Part shown: in pieces, positions 23,821-34,211 of the stretch | How the letters are laid out: each line of letters starts with the position of its first letter | How positions within the stretch are numbered: position 1 is the first letter of the stretch | Assembly (NCBI GenBank): GCA_021818985.1 | Contig: JAKASO010000003.1 | Location: 1 to 64,000 of the forward strand | Length of the DNA: 64,000 nucleotides | Reading direction: 5' to 3' | Origin: a bacterium | GTDB lineage: Bacteria; SZUA-79; Acidulodesulfobacterales; Acidulodesulfobacteraceae | Position numbers and translations under genes: made by a program | Notes under the pieces: generated by a model | Database searches by the model: none | Told to the model about the DNA's origin: nothing | The model's input: the letters and a program-made list of their open reading frames with translations, nothing else

Positions 23821-25719
23821 TTAAAAACTTGTATAAATAAAACTTGGAAGTTTTTCCTTTTTGTGAACCTTTTTTTTAATAAGGAGGGGCTTCCACAGAC
23901 CTTTTTGTTCTAAATATTTTTCTACAATCTTTTTTGCTATCACCGCTGCATGGGCTCCAAGAAATTTAGCATGCATATCAAAAACGACAACGGCTATCTT
24001 AGGGCTTCCAGACGGCGCATAACCCACAAACCATGCATTATCCCTATATCTTTTGGGAATGGATTTTGCATTATATATAGAATAGATCTTTGAAATGATC
24101 TGAGCAGTACCGGTCTTGCCGCAAAATGTTATCCCCGGTATTACGGCGTTCGTAGCCGTTCCGTAATTTTTATTGACCACATCGCACAAACCTTTTTTTA
24201 CGGCTTTAATGTAGGTTTTTTTTATTCCGATATATTTTTTTACTTTGCTGCGAATAACCTTAAGCACCACGCCCTTTCTTGAAACGATCTTATGCACTAT
24301 ATACGGCCTGTATAAATATCCTCCGTTAGCGATAGCGCTGTATATGCTTACAAGCTGAATAGGCGTTACAAGCACATAACTTTGACCTATTATAGACGAA
24401 AGGGTCGAGCCTTTATACCAGCGGCGGTGAAAGAGCTTGTAAACAAGCTTTTTAGTAGGTATAAAGCCGGAATTTTCTCCGGGCAGGTCTATTCCCGTTT
24501 TGCTTCCAAATCCCAATTTATGCGCAAATCCGGCTAACTCCCCTATATTCATCTTCAGCGCAAGGGGATAAAAATAAGTATCAACGGATTCTGCAATGGC
24601 TCTATAAAGATTAATCTTCGAATGTTGATGCGGGTTCCAATTATAAAAAACGGCGTTTCCCAATTTAAATGTAGGACCGGCGTATATCCTTTCACTGGGG
24701 GTTATTAAATGCAATGTAAGAGCTGCCAGCGCGCCCGTGATCTTAAATGTCGAACCAGGAGCCACTGCATTCTGAACAGCTTTATTTTGAAGCGGATGTT
24801 CTTTATTTATAATTATTTTCTGCCATTCACTACTTGTAATGCCTCTAGAAAAATAAAAAGGGTTAAAAGAAGGTGTAGATACCATAGCAAGAATTTTTCC
24901 GCTATTTGGATCAATAGCTACGACTGCGCCTTCTTTTTTTTTCATAAGTTTATACGCAAGCTTTTCTAACGGCAGATCAATGGTAGTATATATATTGGCA
25001 CCCATGTCCGGTTTTTTAATTACGACCTTACCCGCCGCGGTTCCCCGTGAATTAACAATTATGCGTTCTTCCCCGTCTTTTCCGTGGAGATACTTCTGAT
25101 AATAATATTCCAATCCTGTTTTTCCGACTATATCGAAAGAATTAAGATACGAATACTTTTTTTCTTTAAGCTGCTTTTCGGAAACTAGCCCGACGTAGCC
25201 AAATATCTGAGCACCTATATCGCCGTTCAGATAATGTCTTATCGGTATATTCTCTATAAAAAAGCCGGGCAGAAAAAGCTTATTAACTTCAAAAATGGAA
25301 AGATCCTTTATTGAAACGTTCCTCAGTATAATTATGGATTCGTAAGAGGGAAGAAACGCTTCACTTTTAACTCTTTTGTAAAATTTACGGTAATTTTTAT
25401 GCAATATCTTTGCTAAAAATGCAAGTTCTTTTTTCAGATCCTTTACGTGGACAAGCGTTAAGGCTATATTAAATGACGATTCATTGTCGACGAGAATTTT
25501 TCCATTACCTGAAAGTATATCCCCCCTGGGTGCGGGAAGGTATATCACCCTTGTGGCATTATTTGCAGCTAAAGAGTAATAATAACCCCCTCTTATTACC
25601 TGAAGATAAAAAAGCCTTGCCAATATAAAAAATATTACAACGGCAAACAGCAGGGCAAGTAAACTTAATCTTTTTCTTTGATTTTCCAGTATGCCATTTT
25701 CATTGTATAAAGACGACAT
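23821..25719 (-). CDS. mrdA: penicillin-binding protein 2
   Basis: The 632-residue transpeptidase of the rod-shape system. An N-terminal transmembrane segment (about 18-40) is followed by a pedestal domain and the transpeptidase domain. The active-site SxxK is in APGSTFKI at about residue 325, SVD matches the SxN motif (ESVDTYFYPL), and KTG is in CGKTGTAQ. The D-loop sequence DNAWFVGYAP follows. It makes peptide crosslinks while RodA makes glycan strands. suhB precedes it by 8 bp. Confidence 0.95.
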   Translation of the reverse strand: MSSLYNENGILENQRKRLSLLALLFAVVIFFILARLFYLQVIRGGYYYSLAANNATRVIYLPAPRGDILSGNGKILVDNESSFNIALTLVHVKDLKKELAFLAKILHKNYRKFYKRVKSEAFLPSYESIIILRNVSIKDLSIFEVNKLFLPGFFIENIPIRHYLNGDIGAQIFGYVGLVSEKQLKEKKYSYLNSFDIVGKTGLEYYYQKYLHGKDGEERIIVNSRGTAAGKVVIKKPDMGANIYTTIDLPLEKLAYKLMKKKEGAVVAIDPNSGKILAMVSTPSFNPFYFSRGITSSEWQKIIINKEHPLQNKAVQNAVAPGSTFKITGALAALTLHLITPSERIYAGPTFKLGNAVFYNWNPHQHSKINLYRAIAESVDTYFYPLALKMNIGELAGFAHKLGFGSKTGIDLPGENSGFIPTKKLVYKLFHRRWYKGSTLSSIIGQSYVLVTPIQLVSIYSAIANGGYLYRPYIVHKIVSRKGVVLKVIRSKVKKYIGIKKTYIKAVKKGLCDVVNKNYGTATNAVIPGITFCGKTGTAQIISKIYSIYNAKSIPKRYRDNAWFVGYAPSGSPKIAVVVFDMHAKFLGAHAAVIAKKIVEKYLEQKGLWKPLLIKKKVHKKEKLPSFIYTSF

Positions 25720-25727
25720 AAGAGACC

Positions 25728-26516
25728 TTACCTGCAGAGGATTTGAGAAAGATATTTGTGAATACGGGCGTTGGAGGCAAGTATTTTTCCATCATAAAGA
25801 TTAAAAGACTTTCCACAAAAATCAGTTACCATACCTCCCGCCTCCTTGACCATTAAATAACCCGAAGCCATATCCCACGGTTTCAAATTGAGTTCCCAAT
25901 ATCCGTCGATAAAACCGGCTGCGCAGTAACAAAGATCCAAAACGGCGGAACCAAGCCTCCTGATACCTTTTACATGCAAAGATATATCTCTAAAGTGATC
26001 AAAGTTATTATCGGGATTCACCCTTTTATTATATGGAAAACCGGTTGACAAAAGGCTCTTTTCAAAGACTTCCGCCTCCGATACCTTAATTTTTTTATTG
26101 TTAAAAAATGACCCGCCGCCTTTTGATGAATAAAATAGTTCACCTAAAACCGGATTATAGGCACAGCCTATAACTATTATAGAATCTATTTCAAGTGCGG
26201 CCGAAAAACAGAATACAGGCACTCCATGAGCATAGTTAGTCGTTCCGTCAAGCGGATCTATTATCCACTTAAATTTAGACCGGCCAGATCTAATATTTAT
26301 ATCTTCTTCTTCCGCCAGAATGGAATGATCTGGAAAAGCCTTCGTAATGGTATCTATTGCCATTTTCTGGCATTTTATATCAACCTCCGTTACGATATCT
26401 ACAGGCCCTTTATACTTTACGGTGTGCGGTTTTCTGAAAGAATCAAGCTGAATCTTGCCTGCTTTTTTGGAAAGACTAACCGCAAAATCAAGGAATTTGT
26501 TAAGGTCAAGACTCAT
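25728..26516 (-). CDS. suhB: inositol monophosphatase family protein (SuhB-like)
   Basis: A 262-residue magnesium-dependent phosphatase. The three metal sites are visible: ILAEEEDIN (Glu), IDPLDGTTNYAHG (Asp-Asp) and KPWDMASGYLMVKEAGG (third Asp). The family dephosphorylates inositol phosphates and some nucleotides; SuhB also helps ribosomal RNA transcription in Escherichia coli. Its start overlaps the larE stop by 4 nt (ATGA), so the two are translationally coupled. The cluster with larE and mrdA gives no clear functional hint. Confidence 0.92.
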   Translation of the reverse strand: MSLDLNKFLDFAVSLSKKAGKIQLDSFRKPHTVKYKGPVDIVTEVDIKCQKMAIDTITKAFPDHSILAEEEDINIRSGRSKFKWIIDPLDGTTNYAHGVPVFCFSAALEIDSIIVIGCAYNPVLGELFYSSKGGGSFFNNKKIKVSEAEVFEKSLLSTGFPYNKRVNPDNNFDHFRDISLHVKGIRRLGSAVLDLCYCAAGFIDGYWELNLKPWDMASGYLMVKEAGGMVTDFCGKSFNLYDGKILASNARIHKYLSQILCR

Positions 26517-27319
26517 AAATTCAAGCCGCTGTGGTTCATTCCTTCCAAATCAAGCGCAACGGACTTAAAACCTATTTCTTTTATTTTTTTGATCAGCTCA
26601 GATAAAAACCCGCAGTTTAAAATATCGCCTACACTTTTGGCAGGCACTTCTATTTTGGCAAGTTTTCCGTAATGGCGAACCCTGACATCAATAAAACCTT
26701 TTTCCCTCAGAACATCTTCGGCCATGCTTACCATTCTTATTTTTTCTTCCGTAACTATACTGCCGAACGGGATCCTCGAAGCAAGGCATGCCATTTGCGG
26801 CTTATCCCATGTATCAAGCTCAAAATATTTCGATGCCGCCCTGATATCATTCTTAAAGAACAATGTTTCCTTTAAAGGCGCCATTACGTCAAATTCCTTT
26901 TCCGCCATCATACCCGGTCTATCTTGAGAACGGGCGGCATCATCGGCATTCGTTCCAACTGCGATGCCATATTCATCAGGGACATAAGACCTGATCATTT
27001 TAAAAAGCGATATTTTGCAAAAATAACATCTTTGGTAGCCATTTTTAATATATGATTCGTCCAAGTACTCCTGTGTCTTCACAACTAAATGCTTTATATC
27101 CCACTCCGTAGCCTTTTTTTTACAAAATTCGATCTCGCGCAAAGGTACAGTAAAAGAATTGCCCGTGATCGCCATTATATTATCCCTCCCAAGAACCTTT
27201 TTTGCCACAAACAGCAGAAAAGTCGAATCAACCCCTCCGCTGAACGCCACCGCAATCTTGTTCTGCCTGCCGACAAAAAATTCCAGATCTTCTATTTTAT
27301 TCTTTAAAGCATCATCCAT
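26513..27319 (-). CDS. larE: LarE, sulfur-transfer enzyme for the nickel-pincer cofactor
   Basis: A 268-residue PP-loop ATPase: SGGVDSTF (27-34) is the pyrophosphate-binding loop. It has VGTNADDAAR and PQMACLASRIPFG, typical of LarE. LarE adenylates the pyridinium-dicarboxylate nucleotide made by LarB and adds sulfur to make the dithiolate. Cys178 in the ACLASR motif corresponds to the sulfur donor of the sacrificial type. Cys98 and Cys101 (RCYFCK) add two more cysteines; the [4Fe-4S] type of LarE uses a three-cysteine site, so this could be the catalytic type. larB and larC lie within 8 kb, and no larA is in the window. Confidence 0.93.
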   Translation of the reverse strand: MDDALKNKIEDLEFFVGRQNKIAVAFSGGVDSTFLLFVAKKVLGRDNIMAITGNSFTVPLREIEFCKKKATEWDIKHLVVKTQEYLDESYIKNGYQRCYFCKISLFKMIRSYVPDEYGIAVGTNADDAARSQDRPGMMAEKEFDVMAPLKETLFFKNDIRAASKYFELDTWDKPQMACLASRIPFGSIVTEEKIRMVSMAEDVLREKGFIDVRVRHYGKLAKIEVPAKSVGDILNCGFLSELIKKIKEIGFKSVALDLEGMNHSGLNL

Positions 27320-27331
27320 AATAAATTTTAA

Positions 27332-28357
27332 TTAAAATTTAAGAGCTTTTTTGTTTATCTTAATATCTGCTTTCGATTCAAGATAACCGACATAGTCGTC
27401 CAAAAACTCGGACTGCCTTGAGAACATGTACGTTCTGGTAAAAGATATCTTTTCCTCTTTTGAAACAGGGGCGCCCGGGAATTTGATCTTTTTTACTTTT
27501 ATTACCGCAAAACCAGAGATTAAAGGGACAGGTTCTGTAGAAACCGCACCAACCTGCTGGGAAAAGGCTGCATCAACAACATTTTGATTAAACCCGTATT
27601 TTTTATAACCACTTGATAAGATAAGTCCAGCACTTGAAACAAAAGGAAATTTAACCGCTTTTCCGTTATATTTTCCGCTAAGCGGCATAAATCCGCTATT
27701 TAAAAAAAGAGCTTTTTTAATAAACCGTTCCGCATCTGCCTTAGACTTAAAAACAGCCGCTTCAAAAGATACAGACCTGTTTTGTATCTTATAATCATCA
27801 ATTATCTGTTCGTTTGTGACGAGAAGAGACCTTTGGATAATCTCCCGCATGAAAGACCTTGTTATTTCGCTGTTATAACGCCTTTCAAAAATGGAAGGTG
27901 TTAAATGGTTTTGCTGAAGGACCAAATTAAACAGCCTGTCGCTAAATTCCCCTTTATGCTGAAAACCGGGAATTGCGGCAATTTTACCGGCGAGATAGCC
28001 TTTTGAAATTGCAACTCCGAAAGTGCTGGCCCGTCCCTCAAGAACTTTACCGGCAATTAAAGATGATAGAGCCTCACCTTTAAGATTAAGCTCTTTTATC
28101 TTTTTTTCGGTAAGAGAAGCGCCGTAAAGACGCCGGTAAAAACTTTCGAGATTATTATAATACAAATTGAATTCATTCATCGAGATCGCTTTTCCGTTGA
28201 CGGTTGCTATATTTTGAGGAGAGATGTTAGCCCTGCCCAGACCGCCGCCCATTAAATAAGGCAAAAAACTAAAACCGACGATGAACAAAAAACCGACAAG
28301 AATGGTAACCGCCTTCCCCAACGCCGAACCGTAAAACCTTCTTAAAAACTCCAACAT
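27332..28357 (-). CDS. PpiD/SurA-like membrane-anchored periplasmic chaperone
   Basis: A 341-residue protein from ATG 28355-28357 (GGGAG lies 9 nt upstream; an upstream TTG is too close to it). It has one N-terminal transmembrane helix (about 15-36), then a SurA_N-like helical domain that starts IATVNGKAISMNEFNLYY and contains LIAGKVLEGRASTFGVAIS. The later part (from about 190) has only weak similarity to a parvulin-type PPIase, so activity is doubtful. PpiD proteins help newly exported proteins fold at the SecYEG exit. It lies 12 bp before larE in the same direction. Confidence 0.8.
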   Translation of the reverse strand: MLEFLRRFYGSALGKAVTILVGFLFIVGFSFLPYLMGGGLGRANISPQNIATVNGKAISMNEFNLYYNNLESFYRRLYGASLTEKKIKELNLKGEALSSLIAGKVLEGRASTFGVAISKGYLAGKIAAIPGFQHKGEFSDRLFNLVLQQNHLTPSIFERRYNSEITRSFMREIIQRSLLVTNEQIIDDYKIQNRSVSFEAAVFKSKADAERFIKKALFLNSGFMPLSGKYNGKAVKFPFVSSAGLILSSGYKKYGFNQNVVDAAFSQQVGAVSTEPVPLISGFAVIKVKKIKFPGAPVSKEEKISFTRTYMFSRQSEFLDDYVGYLESKADIKINKKALKF

Positions 28358-28506
28358 AAACAAAAACTCCCAAAAATAGCAAAAACTTAACGGCTTTTAC
28401 ATTTGAAATATAAATGAAAGTAAGTTATGATATTTTATATTTTTATATATTATAAATATTTTATACAGCTTCAAAGTTTTATGCAAATAAAAAATAAAAT
28501 AAGCAA

Positions 28507-29190
28507 ATGGAACCCTTAAACAAAAACGGATATATTGATATAAACTTTGCAAAATTAGATATAAACAGATTAAAAAGAACCAATAAACCGGAGGCAATCC
28601 TGTGCGAGGGAAAAAGCAAAAGCGAGATCTTAAAGATTGCCCTCTGTCTTGAAAATACCGCGCAGAACATAATATTTACAAGGGCTAACGAAGAGATAAA
28701 AAGGCTGCTTCTCTCAAGATGCAAAAATGCGGTTTATCATCATAAAGCAAAAATAGTTGTCGTCAATCCGGTTAAACCAACTGCAAATGAAGGAAATATA
28801 CTGGTAGTAACAGGCGGAACCTCCGACATACCGGTTGCCGAAGAAGCTTGCGTTACCGCAGATATACTCGGAAACAACGTATCTAAGATCTATGATATAG
28901 GGGTGGCGGGCGTCCACAGGGTTTTCGACAATCTCGATAAGATCGAATCGGCAAAGGTAATAATTGCTATAGCCGGAATGGACGGCATTCTTCCCACTTT
29001 AATAGCGGGTCTTGCCCCCGTTCCCGTCATAGCGGTTCCCTCATCCACGGGTTACGGGGCAAATTTTAACGGCATGGCGGCACTCCTCACGATGCTTAAC
29101 AGCTGCGCGGGGGGTATCCTGACGGTCAATATAAATAACGGATTTGGAGCGGCTTTAGCCGCAAACCTTATAAACAAACAAAATAAATAA
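28507..29190 (+). CDS. larB: LarB, NaAD carboxylase/hydrolase for the nickel-pincer cofactor
   Basis: A 227-residue AIR-carboxylase-like enzyme that carboxylates the pyridinium ring of nicotinate adenine dinucleotide and releases AMP, the first step of the nickel-pincer nucleotide pathway. The core reads ILVVTGGTSDIPVAEEA, then GVAGVHR, AIAGMDGILPTLIAGL, PVIAVPSSTGYGANFNG and TVNINNGFGAAL, all family motifs that resemble PurE. It is on the plus strand, divergent from the PpiD-like gene (149 bp spacer) and convergent with mreD. No strong ribosome site precedes the ATG. Confidence 0.95.
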   Translation: MEPLNKNGYIDINFAKLDINRLKRTNKPEAILCEGKSKSEILKIALCLENTAQNIIFTRANEEIKRLLLSRCKNAVYHHKAKIVVVNPVKPTANEGNILVVTGGTSDIPVAEEACVTADILGNNVSKIYDIGVAGVHRVFDNLDKIESAKVIIAIAGMDGILPTLIAGLAPVPVIAVPSSTGYGANFNGMAALLTMLNSCAGGILTVNINNGFGAALAANLINKQNK

Positions 29191-29236
29191 TAAATAAATC
29201 TGACAGGCATTAAAGCTATTTAACTTAACTTATATG

Positions 29237-29264
29237 TTATATGGCTATGCTTATATGGCTATGC
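29237..29264. repeat. 14-bp perfect tandem duplication spanning the mreD stop
   Basis: TTATATGGCTATGC is present twice (29237-29250, 29251-29264). The minus-strand stop of mreD is at 29259-29261, inside the second copy. The duplication puts a TAG and TAA in other frames just after the stop. Confidence 0.95.
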
Positions 29265-29813
29265 AGTAATTTTTCCTGTTCTTTTTCCGCTTCCAAAAAC
29301 CGAATCTATCTTTTTGAACAGATAAAATATAAACGGAGAAGCTAATGCTGTGGTTATACATACGGGGAGCATATAAATTAGTAGGAAATGCAAAAAATTA
29401 TATCTAAATTTAAAAAAATAAAAGGCTATAAAAAAGACGGTAATATAATAGACCATTACCGAAATCAAAGTGGTGATAAGTTCGTATATAATATTATCTG
29501 CCATAAATTGCTTCCAGAAATAAAATGAAACGGCAAATGCAATAACGCCCGCCAGCGCAAAAGCTGCAGGATTTAAAGTCGTAAGCGAACCGTATATATA
29601 AAACAGGGCATAAGAGGCAACCGCTCCGGCAAAAAGTTCCATATAAAAGGAAAAATAGATCAAAGCAATAAGTGGCAAGTTCGGAAAAAAAACGGCATCA
29701 TGGTAAAAGGCCGAAAATATAACCCTTATAACTACCAAAATAATTGCGAAAACTAACAAATATAAGATTCTGCTGGTTTCACTTTTCAGTATAAGATTTA
29801 ATGGCGAGGACAT
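29259..29813 (-). CDS. mreD: rod shape-determining protein MreD
   Basis: A 184-residue polytopic protein with about five hydrophobic segments and little conserved sequence, as is usual for MreD. Its identity rests on position directly after mreC and on size and topology. Its start overlaps the end of mreC by 35 nt, with no ribosome site, indicating coupling. It anchors the MreBC-RodA-PBP2 elongasome. Its 3' end lies in a 14-bp tandem duplication that includes the stop codon. Confidence 0.85.
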   Translation of the reverse strand: MSSPLNLILKSETSRILYLLVFAIILVVIRVIFSAFYHDAVFFPNLPLIALIYFSFYMELFAGAVASYALFYIYGSLTTLNPAAFALAGVIAFAVSFYFWKQFMADNIIYELITTLISVMVYYITVFFIAFYFFKFRYNFLHFLLIYMLPVCITTALASPFIFYLFKKIDSVFGSGKRTGKITA

Positions 29814-30612
29814 ATTTTGAATTAAATAAATTTTTATGCGGTTTTATTATGATCTTTTTAAAAATATTATAACTTTTACTTTTTACGGATATAACACGCC
29901 CTACCAGCAAGCCTGCGGTAAAAATCCCCCCAAGTCCCGATGTCAATATCTTATCGCGGAGATTCACCTTCTGGGAAGAAAAAACGAATTTCATTTTTAG
30001 ATAACCGTTCCCTATGCCTTCGGCTATACCCATAACCCTGGTTTTTGCATCAATAACGGAAAAGGCGCATTTCGGGTTTGTAATCGGAATAACTTTAGAG
30101 GAGTGCGTGTAGGTCGCAATAACTCTTCCAAGTACGCCGCCATAAGAGACCACGCCGTCTCCGGCGCTTATCCCGTTCTTTTTACCTTTATTTATGTAAA
30201 AACTTCCGAACCATGACTGGATCCCGTGCATCGTAATGGCAGCGGCAACAGTTTTATGCGATATAATATTCCTTATGTTAAGAAGCTTTTTAAGATCCCT
30301 GTTCTCAATCTCTAAAGCCTTATCTTTGTTAAGATTGTATTTTAATGTGCTTACTTCGCCCTTAAGTTTTTCATTGGTTTTTTTTACCGAAATAAGATAA
30401 ATGTAATGCCTAAAAATATTGGAGGAAAATTCAAAGGGGTAATCTATAACTTTTGAAACATAATAGGTGGACCCTGATATAAAACCGGAAAATGCCCCTT
30501 TATATTGATCCCTGTTTGAAGAAATAAAAAAGATCAGGGCGGCTACCGCCATTACTATCAATATAATGATCAAATCCATATATTTACGGATCTTTTTAAA
30601 AGTTCTACCCAT
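29779..30612 (-). CDS. mreC: rod shape-determining protein MreC
   Basis: A 277-residue protein with a short cytoplasmic N-terminus, one transmembrane helix (about 12-32), a coiled coil (about 75-105, KKTNEKLKGEVSTLKYNL), and a periplasmic double beta-barrel domain that starts at IISHKTVAAAITMHG and has INKGKKNGISAGDGVVSYGGVLGRV. These are the MreC features. It couples MreB filaments to PBP2. It lies between mreB and mreD. Confidence 0.95.
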   Translation of the reverse strand: MGRTFKKIRKYMDLIIILIVMAVAALIFFISSNRDQYKGAFSGFISGSTYYVSKVIDYPFEFSSNIFRHYIYLISVKKTNEKLKGEVSTLKYNLNKDKALEIENRDLKKLLNIRNIISHKTVAAAITMHGIQSWFGSFYINKGKKNGISAGDGVVSYGGVLGRVIATYTHSSKVIPITNPKCAFSVIDAKTRVMGIAEGIGNGYLKMKFVFSSQKVNLRDKILTSGLGGIFTAGLLVGRVISVKSKSYNIFKKIIIKPHKNLFNSKYVLAIKSYTEK

Positions 30613-30662
30613 CTATTATATATTTATATATTATATATATTTTCATATATATTTTCATAAGT

Positions 30663-31736
<1,074 letters not shown>

Positions 31737-31770
31737 TTACGCCTATAATACATATTAACATACATATTAT

Positions 31771-31790
31771 AATCTAATATAATCTAATAT
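31771..31790. repeat. 10-bp perfect tandem duplication upstream of mreB
   Basis: AATCTAATAT occurs twice (31771-31780, 31781-31790) in the spacer between mreB and the divergent YhaM-like gene, about 70 bp from the mreB start. It may overlap promoter elements, but none is clear. Confidence 0.9.
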
Positions 31791-31895
31791 GTTATATCAA
31801 ATTAACGTTATCTTTAGCAACAAAAAAATAAAAATTTAACTCTGTCATATCAAGCCTTTGATTTTTAAATTATTATTTGTTAATATAATAATTAA

Positions 31896-32948
31896 ATGGA
31901 CAAGATATTCGTATCTTCGATAAAAGACAATGAAAAGATAGATTCTGTTTTTCTTGTAAAAACTAAGACTGTTCAAACCGGTAAAACAGGAAAACCGTAT
32001 ATCTTCCTTAAGTTATCCGATATGACCGGCGATATTAAGGGCAATGTATGGGATAACGTCCAGAAATACATCAATCTTTTTGAAGAAGGCGACCTTGTTC
32101 ATATCAAGTCAAGATCGCTTATGTTCCAAAACGAGCCTCAGCTTAATATTTCTGAAATCCGGAAGGTTCAAGTCCCGCCGTTTGAATTAAACTTTTTCTT
32201 AAAAACTACAAAATTTAATGCCGAAGACATGTTCACCGAGCTTTCTTCGATATTAAGGAAAAACATAGACGACAAATACGTAAAGGAACTGGTAGAACTT
32301 TTTTTGCATGATACCGAATATGTGTCAAAATTAAAAATACTCCCGGCGGCAAAATCAATTCATCATGCTTATATAGGCGGCCTTCTCGAACATACCCTAA
32401 GCATGGCAAAAGCCGGCCTTTTACTTTCTAAACATTATGAAAGCATCGTCAATAAAGATATTATTCTTGCGGGCATACTCCTGCACGATGTGGGAAAGCT
32501 CGAAGAAATAAAATTTGAAAAAAATATAGCAAAGTATTCCGATAAAGGAAGATTAATAGGTCATATTGTTCTAGGAGTGAATCTTATAGATAAAAAGATA
32601 GACATGATAAAAGACTTCCCAAATGAATTAAGGGTTATGATACTGCACGTTGTCCTTGCGCATCACGGAGAACTGGAGTTTGGTTCTCCAAAAAAGCCGA
32701 AAACAGTCGAAGCGCTTTTACTCCATTTTATTGACAATATGGATGCCAAGATAAACCAGTTTGCTGCGATAACGGGCGGGCAGAATTCAGTATGGAGCAG
32801 CTATTCCAAGCAACTTGACAGATATATATTAAATACAAAAATATTTATGTCAAAAACCGGCGATAATGATAATGTAAATAAGACGGAAAACAATGATATG
32901 GAAGCGGAAGAAAACGGTATACCGAAAGAAACGGGGGAACTATTTTAA
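31896..32948 (+). CDS. YhaM-like 3'-5' exoribonuclease (OB-fold plus HD domain)
   Basis: A 350-residue protein. The N-terminal OB domain (about 15-90) has GKPYIFLKLSDMTGDIKGNVWD, and the HD domain (about 155-300) has HHAYIGGLLEHTLSM, ILLHDVGKLEEI and ILHVVLAHHGELEFGSP, which carry the metal-binding His and Asp residues. This OB-HD arrangement is that of YhaM/Cbf1, which degrades single-stranded RNA or DNA from the 3' end. The last 30 residues are acidic, low complexity and probably disordered. It is divergent from mreB and convergent with larC. Confidence 0.85.
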   Translation: MDKIFVSSIKDNEKIDSVFLVKTKTVQTGKTGKPYIFLKLSDMTGDIKGNVWDNVQKYINLFEEGDLVHIKSRSLMFQNEPQLNISEIRKVQVPPFELNFFLKTTKFNAEDMFTELSSILRKNIDDKYVKELVELFLHDTEYVSKLKILPAAKSIHHAYIGGLLEHTLSMAKAGLLLSKHYESIVNKDIILAGILLHDVGKLEEIKFEKNIAKYSDKGRLIGHIVLGVNLIDKKIDMIKDFPNELRVMILHVVLAHHGELEFGSPKKPKTVEALLLHFIDNMDAKINQFAAITGGQNSVWSSYSKQLDRYILNTKIFMSKTGDNDNVNKTENNDMEAEENGIPKETGELF

Positions 32949-32952
32949 TCTC

Positions 32953-32985
32953 CGTTATTCTTTCGTTATTCCTACGTTATTCATA
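32953..32985. repeat. 11-bp tandem repeat, three units, spanning the larC stop
   Basis: CGTTATTC recurs at 32953, 32964 and 32975. The units are 11 bp with variable last 3 bases. On the minus strand each carries TAA, starting at the larC stop (plus 32977-32979). The offsets 0, 11 and 22 place stops in all three frames. Confidence 0.85.
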
Positions 32986-34206
32986 TTCCCATTTATCAAT
33001 ACAATCTTGAACTATTCTATACACTTCTTTTAAAGGAATTTTCTTGGCACCGGCTATTTTTTTAAGCTCATCATATTCCGGTTTTCTGTTCACAACCTTG
33101 CCGTTTAAAGTGGCGACTTTTATACCCAGCGTGCCAAATGGAGTTTTCAGATTCATTGTGCGCCTTTTTAAGCATATCTTATCCATCTTTGATATCCTTA
33201 ATCCAAGGGATGATGTTTCTTCTAAAACGGCGTTTGAAATTTTTTCTACGCTTGATGCTTCGCAAAGAATCGTTAATAATACACCGGGTCTGCTTTTTTT
33301 CATAACCACCGGAGTTAAAAATACATCTAAAGCGCCGTTTGCAACCAGTTTTTCTATAACATAATCGTAAATCTCCGGGTTCATATCGTCAATATTGGTT
33401 TTAATCTCATAAATCTCCCCGCGGTTTATATCATTCCTGTTGCCGCTACTATTATTATCGCTTTTTAACGGCCTGCCGTAAAATACCCGTAACACATTCG
33501 CCATTGTATTTAACTCTTTCATACCGCACCCGTGCCCTTCCGATATTATCTCCATAGCGGGAAACCCTTTTGGAAACCTTTTAGCGTAATACTTCAAAAT
33601 GGCTGCACCGGTAGGAGTGGTCAGTTCTTCCGCATCTCCCCAGGAATATACCGGAATTTCTTTTAATATAAAAGACACGGCTGGCGGCGGAACTATCAAA
33701 CGGCCGTGTGCGACATCAATAAAACCAGAACCTAAATTAACATCGGAACACGTGATATCGTTAACTTTAAGCCTGCTGATTAAAAAAGCGCATAGCGATA
33801 TATCCAAAACGGTATCTATGCTTGCAAGCTCATGTAGATGCAGTTTGTCAAAGGAGTTGCCGTGAACGGCACTTTCGGCTTCGATAAGTATATCGTATAT
33901 AAGGTGAATGTCGTTTTTGATCCTTGGTTTTAAGTCAAATAAATCAATCCGGCGATTTATTTCGGAAACGGTTTTAAATTGTATTTTAGCTTTTCTGCCA
34001 TCAACATGAAAAAATAACCCAGCTAAACCAAGCCTTTTAACTTTTTTAAAAGAAATATCCGCATACGAAAAATCCTTAATGTTCAATCTGCCGATAAATT
34101 CTGCAATTTCCTTTTCTTTTATCAGAGATAGATCATAAAGGGCGCTGACAAATTTATCACCGGAAATGCCGCTTGAGCAGTCTATATAAAGAATTTTATC
34201 CTGCAT
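32977..34206 (-). CDS. larC: LarC, nickel insertion enzyme for the nickel-pincer cofactor
   Basis: A 409-residue CTP-dependent nickel-insertase that completes the cofactor. It opens ILYIDCSSGISGDKF and has HLHELASIDTVLDI (His and Asp metal site), YSWGDAEELTTPTGAAI, then VFYGRPL and TNIDDMNPEIYDYV. LarC is split into larC1 and larC2 joined by a programmed frameshift in Lactiplantibacillus plantarum; here both halves are in one frame. It follows the TatD-radical SAM gene by 5 nt (AGGA is 8 nt before the ATG). The stop codon starts a tandem repeat. Confidence 0.95.
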   Translation of the reverse strand: MQDKILYIDCSSGISGDKFVSALYDLSLIKEKEIAEFIGRLNIKDFSYADISFKKVKRLGLAGLFFHVDGRKAKIQFKTVSEINRRIDLFDLKPRIKNDIHLIYDILIEAESAVHGNSFDKLHLHELASIDTVLDISLCAFLISRLKVNDITCSDVNLGSGFIDVAHGRLIVPPPAVSFILKEIPVYSWGDAEELTTPTGAAILKYYAKRFPKGFPAMEIISEGHGCGMKELNTMANVLRVFYGRPLKSDNNSSGNRNDINRGEIYEIKTNIDDMNPEIYDYVIEKLVANGALDVFLTPVVMKKSRPGVLLTILCEASSVEKISNAVLEETSSLGLRISKMDKICLKRRTMNLKTPFGTLGIKVATLNGKVVNRKPEYDELKKIAGAKKIPLKEVYRIVQDCIDKWEYE

Positions 34207-34211
34207 GCGAT

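Noticed and set aside
32977-34206. Programmed frameshift in larC
   Set aside because: The gene is one continuous frame with both domains, so no frameshift is needed.
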